Assembly (NCBI RefSeq): GCF_964218355.1
Contig: NZ_CAXPMC010000009.1
Coordinates: forward strand, 124,001 to 188,000
Source: Ferrovibrio sp964218355
GTDB lineage: Bacteria > Pseudomonadota > Alphaproteobacteria > Ferrovibrionales > Ferrovibrionaceae
Reading direction: 5' to 3'
DNA length: 64,000 nucleotides
A program made the translations under genes and the position numbers. Below are positions 17,706-26,479 of this stretch, in pieces. Numbering within the stretch: position 1 is the stretch's first letter; each line of letters starts with the position of its first letter. Below the pieces are notes generated by a model. It did no database searches. It was not told the origin of the DNA and worked only from the letters and a program-made list of their open reading frames with translations.

Positions 17706-18908
17706 ATGAAACACGGTTTCCGCATGCTGGCGGCAACGGCGGCTTTCGCCCTGCTGGCCACGAGTATGGGCGCGTCGGCCCAGGACAAGATCAAGATCGG
17801 CTATGCCATCTCGAAGACCGGCCCGAATGCCGGCGGTGCCAATATCACCCAGATTCCGAACTACCAGCTCTGGGTGAAGGAGGTGAACGACAAGGGCGGC
17901 CTGAAAATCGGCAGCAAGCGCGTGCCGATCGAAGTGATCGAATATGATGACCGCTCCAACTCGGAAGAGGCGGTGCGCGCGGTCGAGCGCCTGGTGACCC
18001 AGGACAAGGTGGACCTGCTGTTCCCGCCATGGGGCACCGGCCTGAATCTGGCCGTCGGCCCGGTCTTCCACAAATACGGCTATCCGCAGCTGGCCTTCAG
18101 TGCGGTGACCGATCTCGCGCCGCAGCTGGTCAAGCGCTGGCCGAACAGCTTCTGGTTTCTGGGCACCAGCCACATGTACGTGGATGCCCTGGCCGGCCTG
18201 ATCGCCAAGCAGCAGAAGGCCGGCAAGGTCAATGGCAACGTCGCCATGGTCAGCATCTCGGACGGATTCGGCATCGACCTGTCCAAGGCGGCGCGCGACA
18301 GCTTTGCCAAGGCCGGTCTCAAGCTGGTCTATGACAAGAGCTATCCGATCGGCACCCAGGATATGTCGCCGCTGATCGGCGAGGCGCAGCGTTCCGGCGC
18401 AGACAGCTTCGTCGCCTTCAGCTATCCGCCGGATACCATAGCCCTGACCGACCAGTCGAAGATCGCGTCGTTCGCCCCGAAGATCATGTTCCTCGGTGTC
18501 GGCGTCGGCTTTCCGCTCTATCCGCAGAAATTCGGCGCCAGCATCGAAGGCGTGATGTCTCTGGGTGGCTGGTCGAAGGACAATGCCGGCACGGCGGAGT
18601 ATCGCAAGAAGCACAATGCCATGCATGGTCGTGATCCCGATTACTGGGGCAGCCAGGTCGGCTATGCGTCGCTGCAGATGCTGGAGCAGGCGATCGAGCG
18701 GGTCGGCAGCATCGACCGTCCGGCAATCATCAAGGAGCTGCAGACCGGAACCTTCGATACCGTCCTCGGCAAGATCAAGCTGGAAGACAACATGCCGAAG
18801 GACGCCTTCTGGCTGATCGGCCAGTGGCAGGACGGCTTTTATACCGGCGTGGCGCCGGACCGGACCGGCGCGGCAGGCCTGGTGGTGCCGAAGCCCGCCT
18901 GGAAGTGA
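17706..18908 (+). CDS. ABC transporter substrate-binding protein, branched-chain amino acid (LivK) type
   Basis: This 400-residue exported protein has a Sec signal peptide ending ASA|Q at residue 25. A periplasmic binding fold type I follows, beginning IKIGYAISKTGPNAGGA, typical of Peripla_BP_6 receptors. Its ATG at 17706 follows GGGAGGAG and is preferred over an earlier in-frame ATG at 17667. It is the first gene of an importer operon with two permeases and two ATPases. Receptors of this family often bind aromatic acids or amides rather than amino acids. The downstream aldehyde dehydrogenase and cupin dioxygenase favour an aromatic ligand, but the ligand is not determined. Confidence 0.93.
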   Translation: MKHGFRMLAATAAFALLATSMGASAQDKIKIGYAISKTGPNAGGANITQIPNYQLWVKEVNDKGGLKIGSKRVPIEVIEYDDRSNSEEAVRAVERLVTQDKVDLLFPPWGTGLNLAVGPVFHKYGYPQLAFSAVTDLAPQLVKRWPNSFWFLGTSHMYVDALAGLIAKQQKAGKVNGNVAMVSISDGFGIDLSKAARDSFAKAGLKLVYDKSYPIGTQDMSPLIGEAQRSGADSFVAFSYPPDTIALTDQSKIASFAPKIMFLGVGVGFPLYPQKFGASIEGVMSLGGWSKDNAGTAEYRKKHNAMHGRDPDYWGSQVGYASLQMLEQAIERVGSIDRPAIIKELQTGTFDTVLGKIKLEDNMPKDAFWLIGQWQDGFYTGVAPDRTGAAGLVVPKPAWK

Positions 18909-18976
18909 CGTGATGCGGGTGGCCGCCCGTCCGGTGGCCACCCGTCTGTTTCCTGTTTCTGTCAAGGTTGTCTGCG

Positions 18977-19849
18977 ATGCTGGTTGAGGCACTCCTCTCC
19001 GGACTGACCCTCGGGGGGATGTATGCGCTGGTGGCGATGGGGCTGACGCTCCAGTACGGCGTCGCGCGCATCATGAACCTGTCTTACGGCGAACTGCTGG
19101 TTGCTGCGTCCTTTGCCGCTTTCTGGCTGTTCACCGCCGCAGGCGTAAGCCCGGTTCTTGGCCTGGTTGTCGTGGCACCTGCCGCGGCGCTGCTCAGCTG
19201 GCTGATCTACCGTATCCTGCTGGTGCCGCTGGTTCGTCGCGCCCCCAGCCGCGATGCGCTGGAAGTCGACAGCATTCTTGCCACGTTCGGCCTGCTGTTC
19301 GTCGTGCAGGGCGTGATGCTGGTGCTGTTCGGTGGCGCCTATTACAGCTACGGCTTCCTGGCTTTCGCGGTCGATGTTTTCGGCGTATCGCTGGCAGCCA
19401 ACCGTCTGCTGGCTCTTGCTTTCGCCGCAGTGATCGGCCTTGCCCTCTATATCGGCCTGACCCGCACGCGGATCGGCACCGCCGTACGGGCCGTGGCGGT
19501 CGATCCCGTCGCAGCTCAGCTGGTTGCCATCGATGTGCGTGCGACAGCGGCAGCAGCCTTTGCGCTGGGCGGGGCGCTGGTGGCGGTGGGCGGTGTTCTG
19601 GTCTCGATGTTCCTGACATTCAACGCCAATATCGGCGTCGTCTTCACCATGAAGGCGCTGATCGTGGTGATCATGGGCGGAGTCGGCAATCTGCTCGGTT
19701 GCCTGGTTGCGGGACTGATCCTCGGCCTGACCGAAACCTTCGTGGCGACATGGATCGATCCGGGCCTGACCCTGGCGGCCACCTACACGATCTTCCTCGG
19801 CATCCTGCTGGTCCGTCCGCAGGGCCTGTTCGGCCGGGCCGCCCGATGA
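18977..19849 (+). CDS. livH: ABC transporter permease, LivH type
   Basis: This 290-residue inner-membrane permease of the branched-chain amino acid type begins MLVEALLSGLTLGGMYAL, characteristic of LivH. It has about eight hydrophobic helices and the GVGNLLG segment near the cytoplasmic coupling loop. An upstream in-frame TTG at 18968 could be used, but the ATG at 18977 has AAGG at suitable spacing. The stop overlaps the livM start (ATGA). It forms the channel with LivM for the substrate delivered by the adjacent receptor. Confidence 0.92.
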   Translation: MLVEALLSGLTLGGMYALVAMGLTLQYGVARIMNLSYGELLVAASFAAFWLFTAAGVSPVLGLVVVAPAAALLSWLIYRILLVPLVRRAPSRDALEVDSILATFGLLFVVQGVMLVLFGGAYYSYGFLAFAVDVFGVSLAANRLLALAFAAVIGLALYIGLTRTRIGTAVRAVAVDPVAAQLVAIDVRATAAAAFALGGALVAVGGVLVSMFLTFNANIGVVFTMKALIVVIMGGVGNLLGCLVAGLILGLTETFVATWIDPGLTLAATYTIFLGILLVRPQGLFGRAAR

Positions 19850-20784
19850 ATGCGCGTCTGTTTGCCGGTGCAGCCGGCATACCGTTTCTGGTTGCGGCGC
19901 TGGCTGCGGTTCCCCTGGTGGCCGATGGCTACCAGCTGTCCCTGGCCATCAGCATCATGAACTATACCGTGCTGTCGACCGCTTGGGCCCTGTTCTCGGG
20001 CCCGACCCGCTACGTATCCCTGGCCACGGTCGCCTTTTTCGGCATCGGCGCCTATACGGTTGCGGTGTTCAGCGAGATTCTCCCCTGGCCGCTGATCCTG
20101 CTGATTGCGCTGGGCATCGGTATGGCGGTGGCACTGATCGTCGGTCTGTCCACCCTGCGCCTGTCCGGTGTCTATTTCGTCATCTTCACCTTCGGCCTGG
20201 CTGAACTGGTCCGCCAGCTGGTCACCTGGTGGGAGGTCAATGTCACCCGCACGCTCGGCCGCTATGTCTTCATCGACATCACCACCGAGCAGATCTACTG
20301 GCAGCTGCTGGCACTGGTCGTTCTGGTCTTTGCAGCCGGCCTCCTGATCCGGCGCTCGCGGCTGGGCCTGGCATTGCGGGTGATTGGCGATGACGAGGCC
20401 GTGGCCCGCCATGTCGGGATCAACACGACGATTGCCAAGGTCGCGCTGTTCACGCTCAGCGCCGCTTTCATGACCCTGGCCGGTGCGGTGATGGCGCCGC
20501 GCTGGACCTATATCGACCCGGCCATTGCCTTCAATCCGGTAGTCTCCTTCCAGGTGCTGATCATGGCGCTGCTGGGGGGTGTGCACCGGCTTTATGGGCC
20601 TGTGCTGGGCGTGATTCCGCTGGCCCTGCTGTTTGAATTCCTGCTGGCGAACTTCCCGAATCATTTCAGCATCCTGCTCGGCCTTGCCTTCATGCTGATC
20701 GTCTATGCGATCCCGCGCGGCATCGCCGGCCTGGCCGAACAGGCTGGCCGGCTGCTGGGCCGCAGCGGGGGAGGCGGATCATGA
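19846..20784 (+). CDS. livM: ABC transporter permease, LivM type
   Basis: This 312-residue multi-pass permease pairs with LivH. It has the family features LSGVYFVIFTFGLAEL, a run of hydrophobic helices, and the coupling segment RVIGDDEAVARHVGI. The true start is the ATG overlapping the livH stop; the longer frame reading back into livH is a shadow. The stop overlaps the ATG of livG, so the operon is translationally coupled throughout. Confidence 0.92.
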   Translation: MNARLFAGAAGIPFLVAALAAVPLVADGYQLSLAISIMNYTVLSTAWALFSGPTRYVSLATVAFFGIGAYTVAVFSEILPWPLILLIALGIGMAVALIVGLSTLRLSGVYFVIFTFGLAELVRQLVTWWEVNVTRTLGRYVFIDITTEQIYWQLLALVVLVFAAGLLIRRSRLGLALRVIGDDEAVARHVGINTTIAKVALFTLSAAFMTLAGAVMAPRWTYIDPAIAFNPVVSFQVLIMALLGGVHRLYGPVLGVIPLALLFEFLLANFPNHFSILLGLAFMLIVYAIPRGIAGLAEQAGRLLGRSGGGGS

Positions 20785-21515
20785 ACACGGCTGCCCTGCT
20801 GGATGTGGCCGGTCTGACCCGGCGTTTCGGCGGCCTCGTCGCCGTGGATGGCGTCGACCTGTCGGTGCGGTCCGGCGAGATCGTCGGCCTGCTGGGGCCG
20901 AATGGCTCCGGCAAGACCACGGTGCTGAATCTGGTCTCCGGCGCACTGGCCCCGGATGCCGGCCGCGTCCTGCTGAAGGGACGGGAGATTGCCGGCCTGC
21001 CGCCCTACCGGATTGCGCGGCTGGGCGTCGCCCGCACTTTCCAGCTGGTGCGCGTGCTCGGCTCGATGACCTGCCGGGAGAATGTGCTGGCTGGCCTTGC
21101 CTTCGGCCACAGCCGGCAATGGGGAGCGGCCGCGGACCAGGCGGCCGATGATCTGCTGGCCCAGGTCGGCCTGGGCGGGCGCGGCGCCACCATGACCGGC
21201 GAGCTGACGTATATCGACCAGAAACGGCTCGAACTGGCGCGTGCACTGGCCCTGCGGCCGGAACTGCTGCTGCTGGATGAATGGCTGGCCGGGCTCAATC
21301 CCACCGAGCTGCAGCAGGGGATCGAACTGGTGCGTTCCCTGCGCGCGCAGGGCCTGTCGATCCTGATGGTCGAGCATGTGATGGATGCGATCCGCTCGCT
21401 ATGCGACCGCTGCGTGGTGATGAATGCCGGCCGCAAGATCGCCGACGGCCTGCCGGCCGCGGTACTGGCCGAACCCGAGGTGGTCCGGGCCTATCTGGGA
21501 GAGGCCGATGCTTGA
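20781..21515 (+). CDS. livG: ABC transporter ATP-binding protein, LivG type
   Basis: This 244-residue ATPase has Walker A GPNGSGKT (39-46) and Walker B LLLLDEW with D166 and the catalytic E167. A D-loop-like GLNPTEL and the switch histidine in MVEHVMD are also present. The ABC signature is unusual: L142-T-Y-I-D-Q takes the place of LSGGQ or the LSYGQ common in LivG. The residue after the Walker B glutamate is Trp rather than Pro. The gene overlaps livM by 4 bp and livF by 8 bp. It should energise the LivH/LivM channel together with LivF. Confidence 0.92.
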   Translation: MNTAALLDVAGLTRRFGGLVAVDGVDLSVRSGEIVGLLGPNGSGKTTVLNLVSGALAPDAGRVLLKGREIAGLPPYRIARLGVARTFQLVRVLGSMTCRENVLAGLAFGHSRQWGAAADQAADDLLAQVGLGGRGATMTGELTYIDQKRLELARALALRPELLLLDEWLAGLNPTELQQGIELVRSLRAQGLSILMVEHVMDAIRSLCDRCVVMNAGRKIADGLPAAVLAEPEVVRAYLGEADA

Positions 21516-22230
21516 GGTGGCAAGACTCTCGGTCGCCTATGGCAAGCACCAGGCTGTCGATGATGTCGCTCTGACGGTTGCATCCGGAGAGATCGTGGTG
21601 ATCCTCGGCGCCAACGGCGCCGGCAAGACCTCCCTGCTGAAGGCACTGGCTGGCGTGCAGGCCACCCGGCCCGGTGCCCAGGTCCGCCTTGGGGGACAAG
21701 ACCTGACCCGGCTGGCCGCGCATCGCATCGTCGAGGCCGGGCTGGCGCTGGTGCCGGAAGGGCGCGGCATTTTCGGCGAACTGACGGTGCGCGAGAATCT
21801 GGCGCTGGGCGCCTTTGCGCGCCGTGCCCGCAATGGCGAAGGCAGCAACCTGCAGCGGGTGCTGACGCTGTTTCCCCGTCTGGCCGAGCGTATGGAGCAG
21901 GCGGCCCGGACCATGAGCGGCGGCGAGCAGCAGATGGTGGCCATCGGCCGCGCCCTGATGTCGTCGCCGGATATCCTGCTGCTGGACGAGCCCTCGCTCG
22001 GCCTGTCGCCCCTGATGTGCGGCGAACTGTTCGGCGCGCTTGGCCGCATCCGCGAGGCCGGCATCGGCGTGCTGCTGGTCGAGCAGAATGCCCGCCGCAG
22101 CCTGGCCATCGCCGATCGCGGCTATCTGATCGAGAACGGACGCATCGTCGGTGCCGGCACGGCGGCGGCCCTGCGCGACGACCCCGCCGTGCAGCGGGCC
22201 TATCTCGGCGTGGCCACGCCGGCCCATTGA
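21508..22230 (+). CDS. livF: ABC transporter ATP-binding protein, LivF type
   Basis: This 240-residue ATPase has Walker A GANGAGKT (34-41), a canonical signature MSGGEQQM (136-143) and Walker B ILLLDEPSLGLSP. It also has the LivF-typical VPEGRGIFGELTVRENL. The ATG at 21508 overlaps the end of livG. As its signature is intact while that of LivG is degenerate, the LivG/LivF pair may have one stronger and one weaker ATP site. It is followed after 29 bp by the aldehyde dehydrogenase gene. Confidence 0.93.
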   Translation: MLEVARLSVAYGKHQAVDDVALTVASGEIVVILGANGAGKTSLLKALAGVQATRPGAQVRLGGQDLTRLAAHRIVEAGLALVPEGRGIFGELTVRENLALGAFARRARNGEGSNLQRVLTLFPRLAERMEQAARTMSGGEQQMVAIGRALMSSPDILLLDEPSLGLSPLMCGELFGALGRIREAGIGVLLVEQNARRSLAIADRGYLIENGRIVGAGTAAALRDDPAVQRAYLGVATPAH

Positions 22231-22259
22231 AAAGATTTGCCAATGACGGAGAGAGCCGC

Positions 22260-23711
22260 ATGTTCCAGATCGACCTGCTGATTGACGGCAAGACCCTGCC
22301 GGCGGCCGGCGGCCGCAGCTTCGAACGCCGGAACCCGCTGAATGATGCCGTGGCCAGCCGCGCCGCTGCGGCGGGGACTGCCGATGCCATCGCCGCTGCC
22401 GATGCGGCTGCCCGCGCGTTTCCGGCCTGGTCGGCAATGGGGCCGAACGAACGCCGGGCGATGTTGCTGAAAGCGGCCGATGCCCTGGCGGCGCGGGCCG
22501 GTGACTTTGTTGCCCGCATGGCGGCCGAGATCGGCGCCACGGCCGGCTGGGCCGGATTCAATGTGCATCTTGCCGCCGGCATGCTGCGCGAAGCGGCGGC
22601 GATGACCACCCAGATCGGCGGCGAGGTGATCCCTTCCGACAAGCCGGGCTGCGTGGCGATGGCAGTCCGCCAGCCGGCTGGCGTGGTGCTCGGCATCGCG
22701 CCATGGAATGCACCGGTGATCCTCGGCACCCGTGCCGTTGCCATGCCGCTGGCCTGCGGCAATACGGTGGTGCTGAAGGCGTCGGAGCTCTGCCCCGGGA
22801 CCCACCGTCTGATCGCGGAATGCCTGGTCGATGCCGGCATTCCGGCCGGCGTGGTCAACGTGGTCAGCAATGCCCCGGAAGACGCTGCGGCCGTGGTCGA
22901 GGCGCTGATTGCGCATCCGGCCGTGCGGCGGGTCAATTTCACCGGCTCGACGAAGGTCGGCCGCATCATCGCCGAAACGGCAGCACGCCATCTCAAGCCG
23001 GTACTGCTGGAACTGGGCGGCAAGGCGCCAATGCTGGTGCTGGACGATGCCGATCTTGATGAAGCGGTGAAGGCGGCGGCTTTCGGTGCCTTCATGAACC
23101 AGGGCCAGATCTGCATGTCGACCGAGCGGCTGGTGGTCGACCGCACCGTGGCCGATGATTTCGTCTCGAAATTTGCCGCCAAGGCCGAAACGCTGGTCGC
23201 CGGCGATCCGCATAAGGGCAATACCCCGCTGGGCGCGGTTGCCAGCCGGGAAGCGGTGGTGCGGGTGCAGGATCTGATCGCCGATGCGACGGCCCGGGGC
23301 GCGAAGCTGGTCGCCGGCGGACGTGCCGAGGGCGCGCTGATGGATGCCGCTGTGCTCGACCATGTCACGCCGGATATGCGCATCTATCACGAGGAATCCT
23401 TTGGTCCCGTGGTCTGCGTGGTACGCGCCCGGGATGCCGACGACGCCGTCCGCATCGCCAACGATACCGAATACGGCCTGTCTGCCGCGGTATTCAGCCG
23501 CGACATTGCGCGCGCCATGGGTGTCGCGCGGCGGATCGAAAGCGGCATCTGCCACATCAATGGCCCGACCGTGCATGACGAGGCGCAGATGCCTTTCGGC
23601 GGCGTCAAGGCATCGGGTTACGGCCGGTTCGGCGGCCGGGCCGGCATCGAGGAATTCACCGACCTGCGCTGGATCACCATCGAGACCCAGCCCGGACGAT
23701 ACCCGATCTGA
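22260..23711 (+). CDS. NAD(P)-dependent aldehyde dehydrogenase (salicylaldehyde/vanillin dehydrogenase-like)
   Basis: This 483-residue enzyme oxidises an aldehyde to the acid. The catalytic residues are all visible: N150 in APWNAP, K173, E251 in LELGGKAP and the nucleophile C285 in NQGQICMSTER. The GQICMSTER form is found in aromatic aldehyde dehydrogenases such as salicylaldehyde and vanillin dehydrogenases, which fits the operon's aromatic theme. The ATG at 22260 follows GGAGAG; the longer open frame runs back through livF and is rejected. It lies between the importer and an SDR, so it probably acts on a product of imported substrate catabolism. Confidence 0.93.
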   Translation: MFQIDLLIDGKTLPAAGGRSFERRNPLNDAVASRAAAAGTADAIAAADAAARAFPAWSAMGPNERRAMLLKAADALAARAGDFVARMAAEIGATAGWAGFNVHLAAGMLREAAAMTTQIGGEVIPSDKPGCVAMAVRQPAGVVLGIAPWNAPVILGTRAVAMPLACGNTVVLKASELCPGTHRLIAECLVDAGIPAGVVNVVSNAPEDAAAVVEALIAHPAVRRVNFTGSTKVGRIIAETAARHLKPVLLELGGKAPMLVLDDADLDEAVKAAAFGAFMNQGQICMSTERLVVDRTVADDFVSKFAAKAETLVAGDPHKGNTPLGAVASREAVVRVQDLIADATARGAKLVAGGRAEGALMDAAVLDHVTPDMRIYHEESFGPVVCVVRARDADDAVRIANDTEYGLSAAVFSRDIARAMGVARRIESGICHINGPTVHDEAQMPFGGVKASGYGRFGGRAGIEEFTDLRWITIETQPGRYPI

Positions 23712-23724
23712 ACGGGGACAGACG

Positions 23725-24489
23725 ATGGGCGCGATGGATGGGAAGATCTGCATTGTCACCGGTGCGGCCGGCAGTCTCGGCCTGGCGGCGGCGGCCCTGC
23801 TGCGGCGGGAAGGCGGCCGGGTGATGCTGGTCGACCTCGAGGAAGCCGCGCTGCGCAAGGCCGCGGATACGCTCGGCGGCATCGGCGATGGCGTTGCCAT
23901 CTGTGCCGCGGATGTGGCCGATGCCACGGCCACCCGGCACTACATCGCTGAAACCGCGGCCCGCTGGGGCAAGGCGGATGTGCTGTTCAGCAATGCCGGG
24001 CTCAGCGGTGTGATCAGCCCCGTCACCGATTATCCCGAAGAGGTTTTCGACAGGGTCATGGCCGTGAATGTGCGGGCCTCTTTCCTGGCCTGCAAGTATG
24101 GCCTGCCGCAGATGAAGGACGGCGGCAGCATCGTGATCACGGCCAGCGTGGTGGGCGTGACCAGCGATCCCGGTATCTGCGCCTATGCGACGTCCAAGCA
24201 TGCAGTGATCGGACTGATGCGGACAGTGGCCAAGGAGGCGGCGCCACGCAACATCCGGGTGAATGTGCTGGCGCCGGGGCCGGTCGACAACGGTTTCCAG
24301 CTGGACATCGAGAAGGGGCTGAGTGCGGCCATCGGCCGCGACGCGACCCGGTTTCTCGATTCGATCATTCCGCTCGGCCGCCATGGCCGGGCGGATGAAA
24401 TCGCCCGTGCCGTGCTGTTCCTGGCATCCGACCAGAGCAGCTTCACCACCGGCAGCGTGCTGATGGCCGATGGCGGCATGCATATCTGA
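23725..24489 (+). CDS. SDR-family oxidoreductase
   Basis: This 254-residue classical SDR has TGAAGSLG (12-19), SNAG (89-92) and an intact catalytic triad with S141, Y154 and K158 (YATSK). It also has the LMADGGM C-terminal segment. It would oxidise or reduce an alcohol/ketone with NAD(P). It starts 13 bp after the aldehyde dehydrogenase and precedes the cupin gene by 32 bp, so it belongs to the same operon. A plausible job is oxidation of a side-chain alcohol to a ketone before cleavage by the cupin enzyme, but this is inference. Confidence 0.92.
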   Translation: MGAMDGKICIVTGAAGSLGLAAAALLRREGGRVMLVDLEEAALRKAADTLGGIGDGVAICAADVADATATRHYIAETAARWGKADVLFSNAGLSGVISPVTDYPEEVFDRVMAVNVRASFLACKYGLPQMKDGGSIVITASVVGVTSDPGICAYATSKHAVIGLMRTVAKEAAPRNIRVNVLAPGPVDNGFQLDIEKGLSAAIGRDATRFLDSIIPLGRHGRADEIARAVLFLASDQSSFTTGSVLMADGGMHI

Positions 24490-24521
24490 CCAGGACGCAG
24501 ACCACGGGAGAGGAGTGCCCC

Positions 24522-25055
24522 ATGCCCGAGCTTGCCACAACCGAATTCTGGAAGGACCTCAAGCCGATTGCGCAGGTCTTCCAGCCCGATGCCCTGCCCG
24601 AGGCCTATATCGCCAATGCACCCACGGAAGACGAACGCTATTATGTCCCGTTCACCGATACGGTGTCGTCGCGGCCGCTGTGGATCTCGCCGTCCCAGAA
24701 CAAATGGTGCGACATCCTGATGGCGAAAAGCGCCGGCCTGGTGAACCGGCATTACCACCCGCATGAGGTATTTGCCTATACCATCTCGGGGAAATGGGGA
24801 TATCTCGAGCATGACTGGACGGCGACGGCGGGGGATTTCGTCTACGAAACCCCCGGGGAGGGCCATACGCTGGTCGCCTATGCGCACAGGGACCCGATGA
24901 AAGTGTTTTTCATCGTCAAGGGGCCGCTGGTGTGGCTCGACGAGGATGGCAACGCGAACGGATATTTCGATGTCCACAACTATATTGCCATGTGCAAGGG
25001 GCATTACGAGGCGGTCGGTATCGGCGCCGCCTATATCGAGAGTCTGTTCCGCTAG
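24522..25055 (+). CDS. Cupin dioxygenase, 2,4'-dihydroxyacetophenone dioxygenase type
   Basis: This 177-residue single-domain cupin begins with a 35-residue helical/loop arm. It then carries the metal-binding cupin motifs: H77-x-H79-x-H81-E82 in motif 1 (HYHPHE) and H115 in PGEGHT of motif 2; E96 is another possible ligand. Its length and overall layout match 2,4'-dihydroxyacetophenone dioxygenase. That enzyme uses non-haem iron to cleave the C-C bond of a hydroxyacetophenone side chain, giving 4-hydroxybenzoate and formate. It is the last gene of the operon and has an AGAGGAG ribosome-binding site. The true substrate could be another alpha-hydroxyketone. Confidence 0.85.
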   Translation: MPELATTEFWKDLKPIAQVFQPDALPEAYIANAPTEDERYYVPFTDTVSSRPLWISPSQNKWCDILMAKSAGLVNRHYHPHEVFAYTISGKWGYLEHDWTATAGDFVYETPGEGHTLVAYAHRDPMKVFFIVKGPLVWLDEDGNANGYFDVHNYIAMCKGHYEAVGIGAAYIESLFR

Positions 25056-25065
25056 GGCGGGCAGC

Positions 25066-25404
25066 CTACAGGATCACGCCATCGACCAGGATGCGGCCTT
25101 TGCCGTCTTCGACCTCGATGACGTAGAGGTCGGGGTCGCGGCGTATCGCTTTTTCCAGTGCCGCTTCGGCTTCGGCCTCTGACAATGGCGCATCGCCGCC
25201 CAGCCGCAGCCAGCCGGCCCGGCCCTCGGCATCGCGCGCCTGGCTGAGAATGATCGCACTGTCGCGACTGATGGCGATCTTCAGCAGGATGGTGCCGGCA
25301 TCCGGGTCGCCCTTGCGCCGGATATAGACCGGGATGCTTTCCAGGTCGTAGCGGCGCAGGATGGCCTGAACAAGAATCTGTGTTTTCAGGCGGGCTTCGC
25401 TCAT
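25066..25404 (-). CDS. DUF1491 family protein
   Basis: This 112-residue cytosolic protein (N-terminus MSEARLKTQILVQAILRRYD) matches the small alphaproteobacterial DUF1491 family in length and in the features LKIAISRD, LGGDAPLSEAEA and DPDLYVIEVED. Its function is not known. Its start lies 4 bp after the stop of the EamA transporter gene upstream on the same strand, so the two are probably cotranscribed. It converges on the cupin gene with 10 bp between stops. Confidence 0.85.
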   Translation of the reverse strand: MSEARLKTQILVQAILRRYDLESIPVYIRRKGDPDAGTILLKIAISRDSAIILSQARDAEGRAGWLRLGGDAPLSEAEAEAALEKAIRRDPDLYVIEVEDGKGRILVDGVIL

Positions 25405-25408
25405 CAGG

Positions 25409-26338
25409 TCATCCTGTCCCGGCGGCGGAGCCCTTCAGGCGCTCGCGATGCAGCACATAGAGGCCGCTGGCCACGACGATGGCGATGCCGGCCATGGCCA
25501 GAGGGTTGGGGATCTCGCCCCAGATCAGGAAGCCGAACAGCAGGGCCCAGATCAGGGCGGTGTACCGGAATGGACCTACGATGGTCAGGTCGCCGTGGCG
25601 GAAGGCATCGACGATCAGGAGATAGCCGCCGATCAGAAACAGGGCCGCGCTAGCCAGCAGCGTGAATTCGCGTCCGCCGATGGATGCCCATCCCTCGACG
25701 GCAGACAGCGCCAGGGCGCTGATCAGCACGAACAGGGAATTCGCCAGGGTGACGACCAGCGACGGGATGCCGGTATCCAGGCGGCGGGTGGTGAGGTCGC
25801 GGGCGACAATGAAGACCACCGCCGCCAGCGCCAGCAGCGAATAGGCGTTGAAGCCGCTGGCCTTCGGCTGCACGATCAGCATCACGCCAATGAAACCGGC
25901 CGCGACCGCGCTCCAGCGCCGCCAGCCGACCGGGGCCCGCAGGAACACCGCCGCCGAAGCCGTCATCACCAGTGGTGTCGCCATGTTGATCGCCGTGATG
26001 TTGCCGATCTGCATGTGGAACAGCGCCACAAGGTAGAGGATGGTGGCCACCACATCGAGTGCGCTGCGCAGCAGCACAACCCGGTCGCCGATCCGTCGAA
26101 GCTGGCCGGCATGCCCGGTGATGAGGATCAGGCCAAGAATCAGCAGGGTGGCAATCACGTTGCGGGTGGCGATCAGCTGGCCGGTCGGCAGACTGGTGCT
26201 GGCCAGCTTGATCATGGTGTCGTTGGTCACGAAGGCAGCCATGCCCAGCAGCATCGAGGCAATGCCGCGACGGGTGCCGAAGCCGAACAGGCGACCATAC
26301 AGGGCGCCGGGGCGGAATGGGGAGGAGGCGAGACTCAT
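25409..26338 (-). CDS. EamA/DMT-superfamily transporter
   Basis: This 309-residue protein has about ten predicted transmembrane helices in two EamA repeats, as in drug/metabolite exporters of the RhaT/RarD/YdcZ-like group. The second repeat contains GPFRYTALIWALLFGFLIWGE (the core here being FRYTALIWALLFGF). The open frame extends far upstream, but the ATG at 26338 places the first helix at a normal distance; the upstream part is antisense to msrA. The solute is unknown; amino acid or metabolite efflux is typical. It is divergent from msrA. Confidence 0.9.
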   Translation of the reverse strand: MSLASSPFRPGALYGRLFGFGTRRGIASMLLGMAAFVTNDTMIKLASTSLPTGQLIATRNVIATLLILGLILITGHAGQLRRIGDRVVLLRSALDVVATILYLVALFHMQIGNITAINMATPLVMTASAAVFLRAPVGWRRWSAVAAGFIGVMLIVQPKASGFNAYSLLALAAVVFIVARDLTTRRLDTGIPSLVVTLANSLFVLISALALSAVEGWASIGGREFTLLASAALFLIGGYLLIVDAFRHGDLTIVGPFRYTALIWALLFGFLIWGEIPNPLAMAGIAIVVASGLYVLHRERLKGSAAGTG

Positions 26339-26479
26339 TGTGCTTGTTTTTCCGCCGCCACCATATCCGGGTATCGCGACCTCGTGAATGGCCGGTATCG
26401 CAGCCCAGCCTTGACCGCAATGCAGGGCGCACCATTCTAGGGCAGTGCCCGTCCCCCCGATCTGCCCAGGAGCGATGCC

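Noticed and set aside
19699..19845. A 49-codon N-terminal extension of LivM
   Set aside because: It reads through livH in another frame. The ATG overlapping the livH stop is the natural start.
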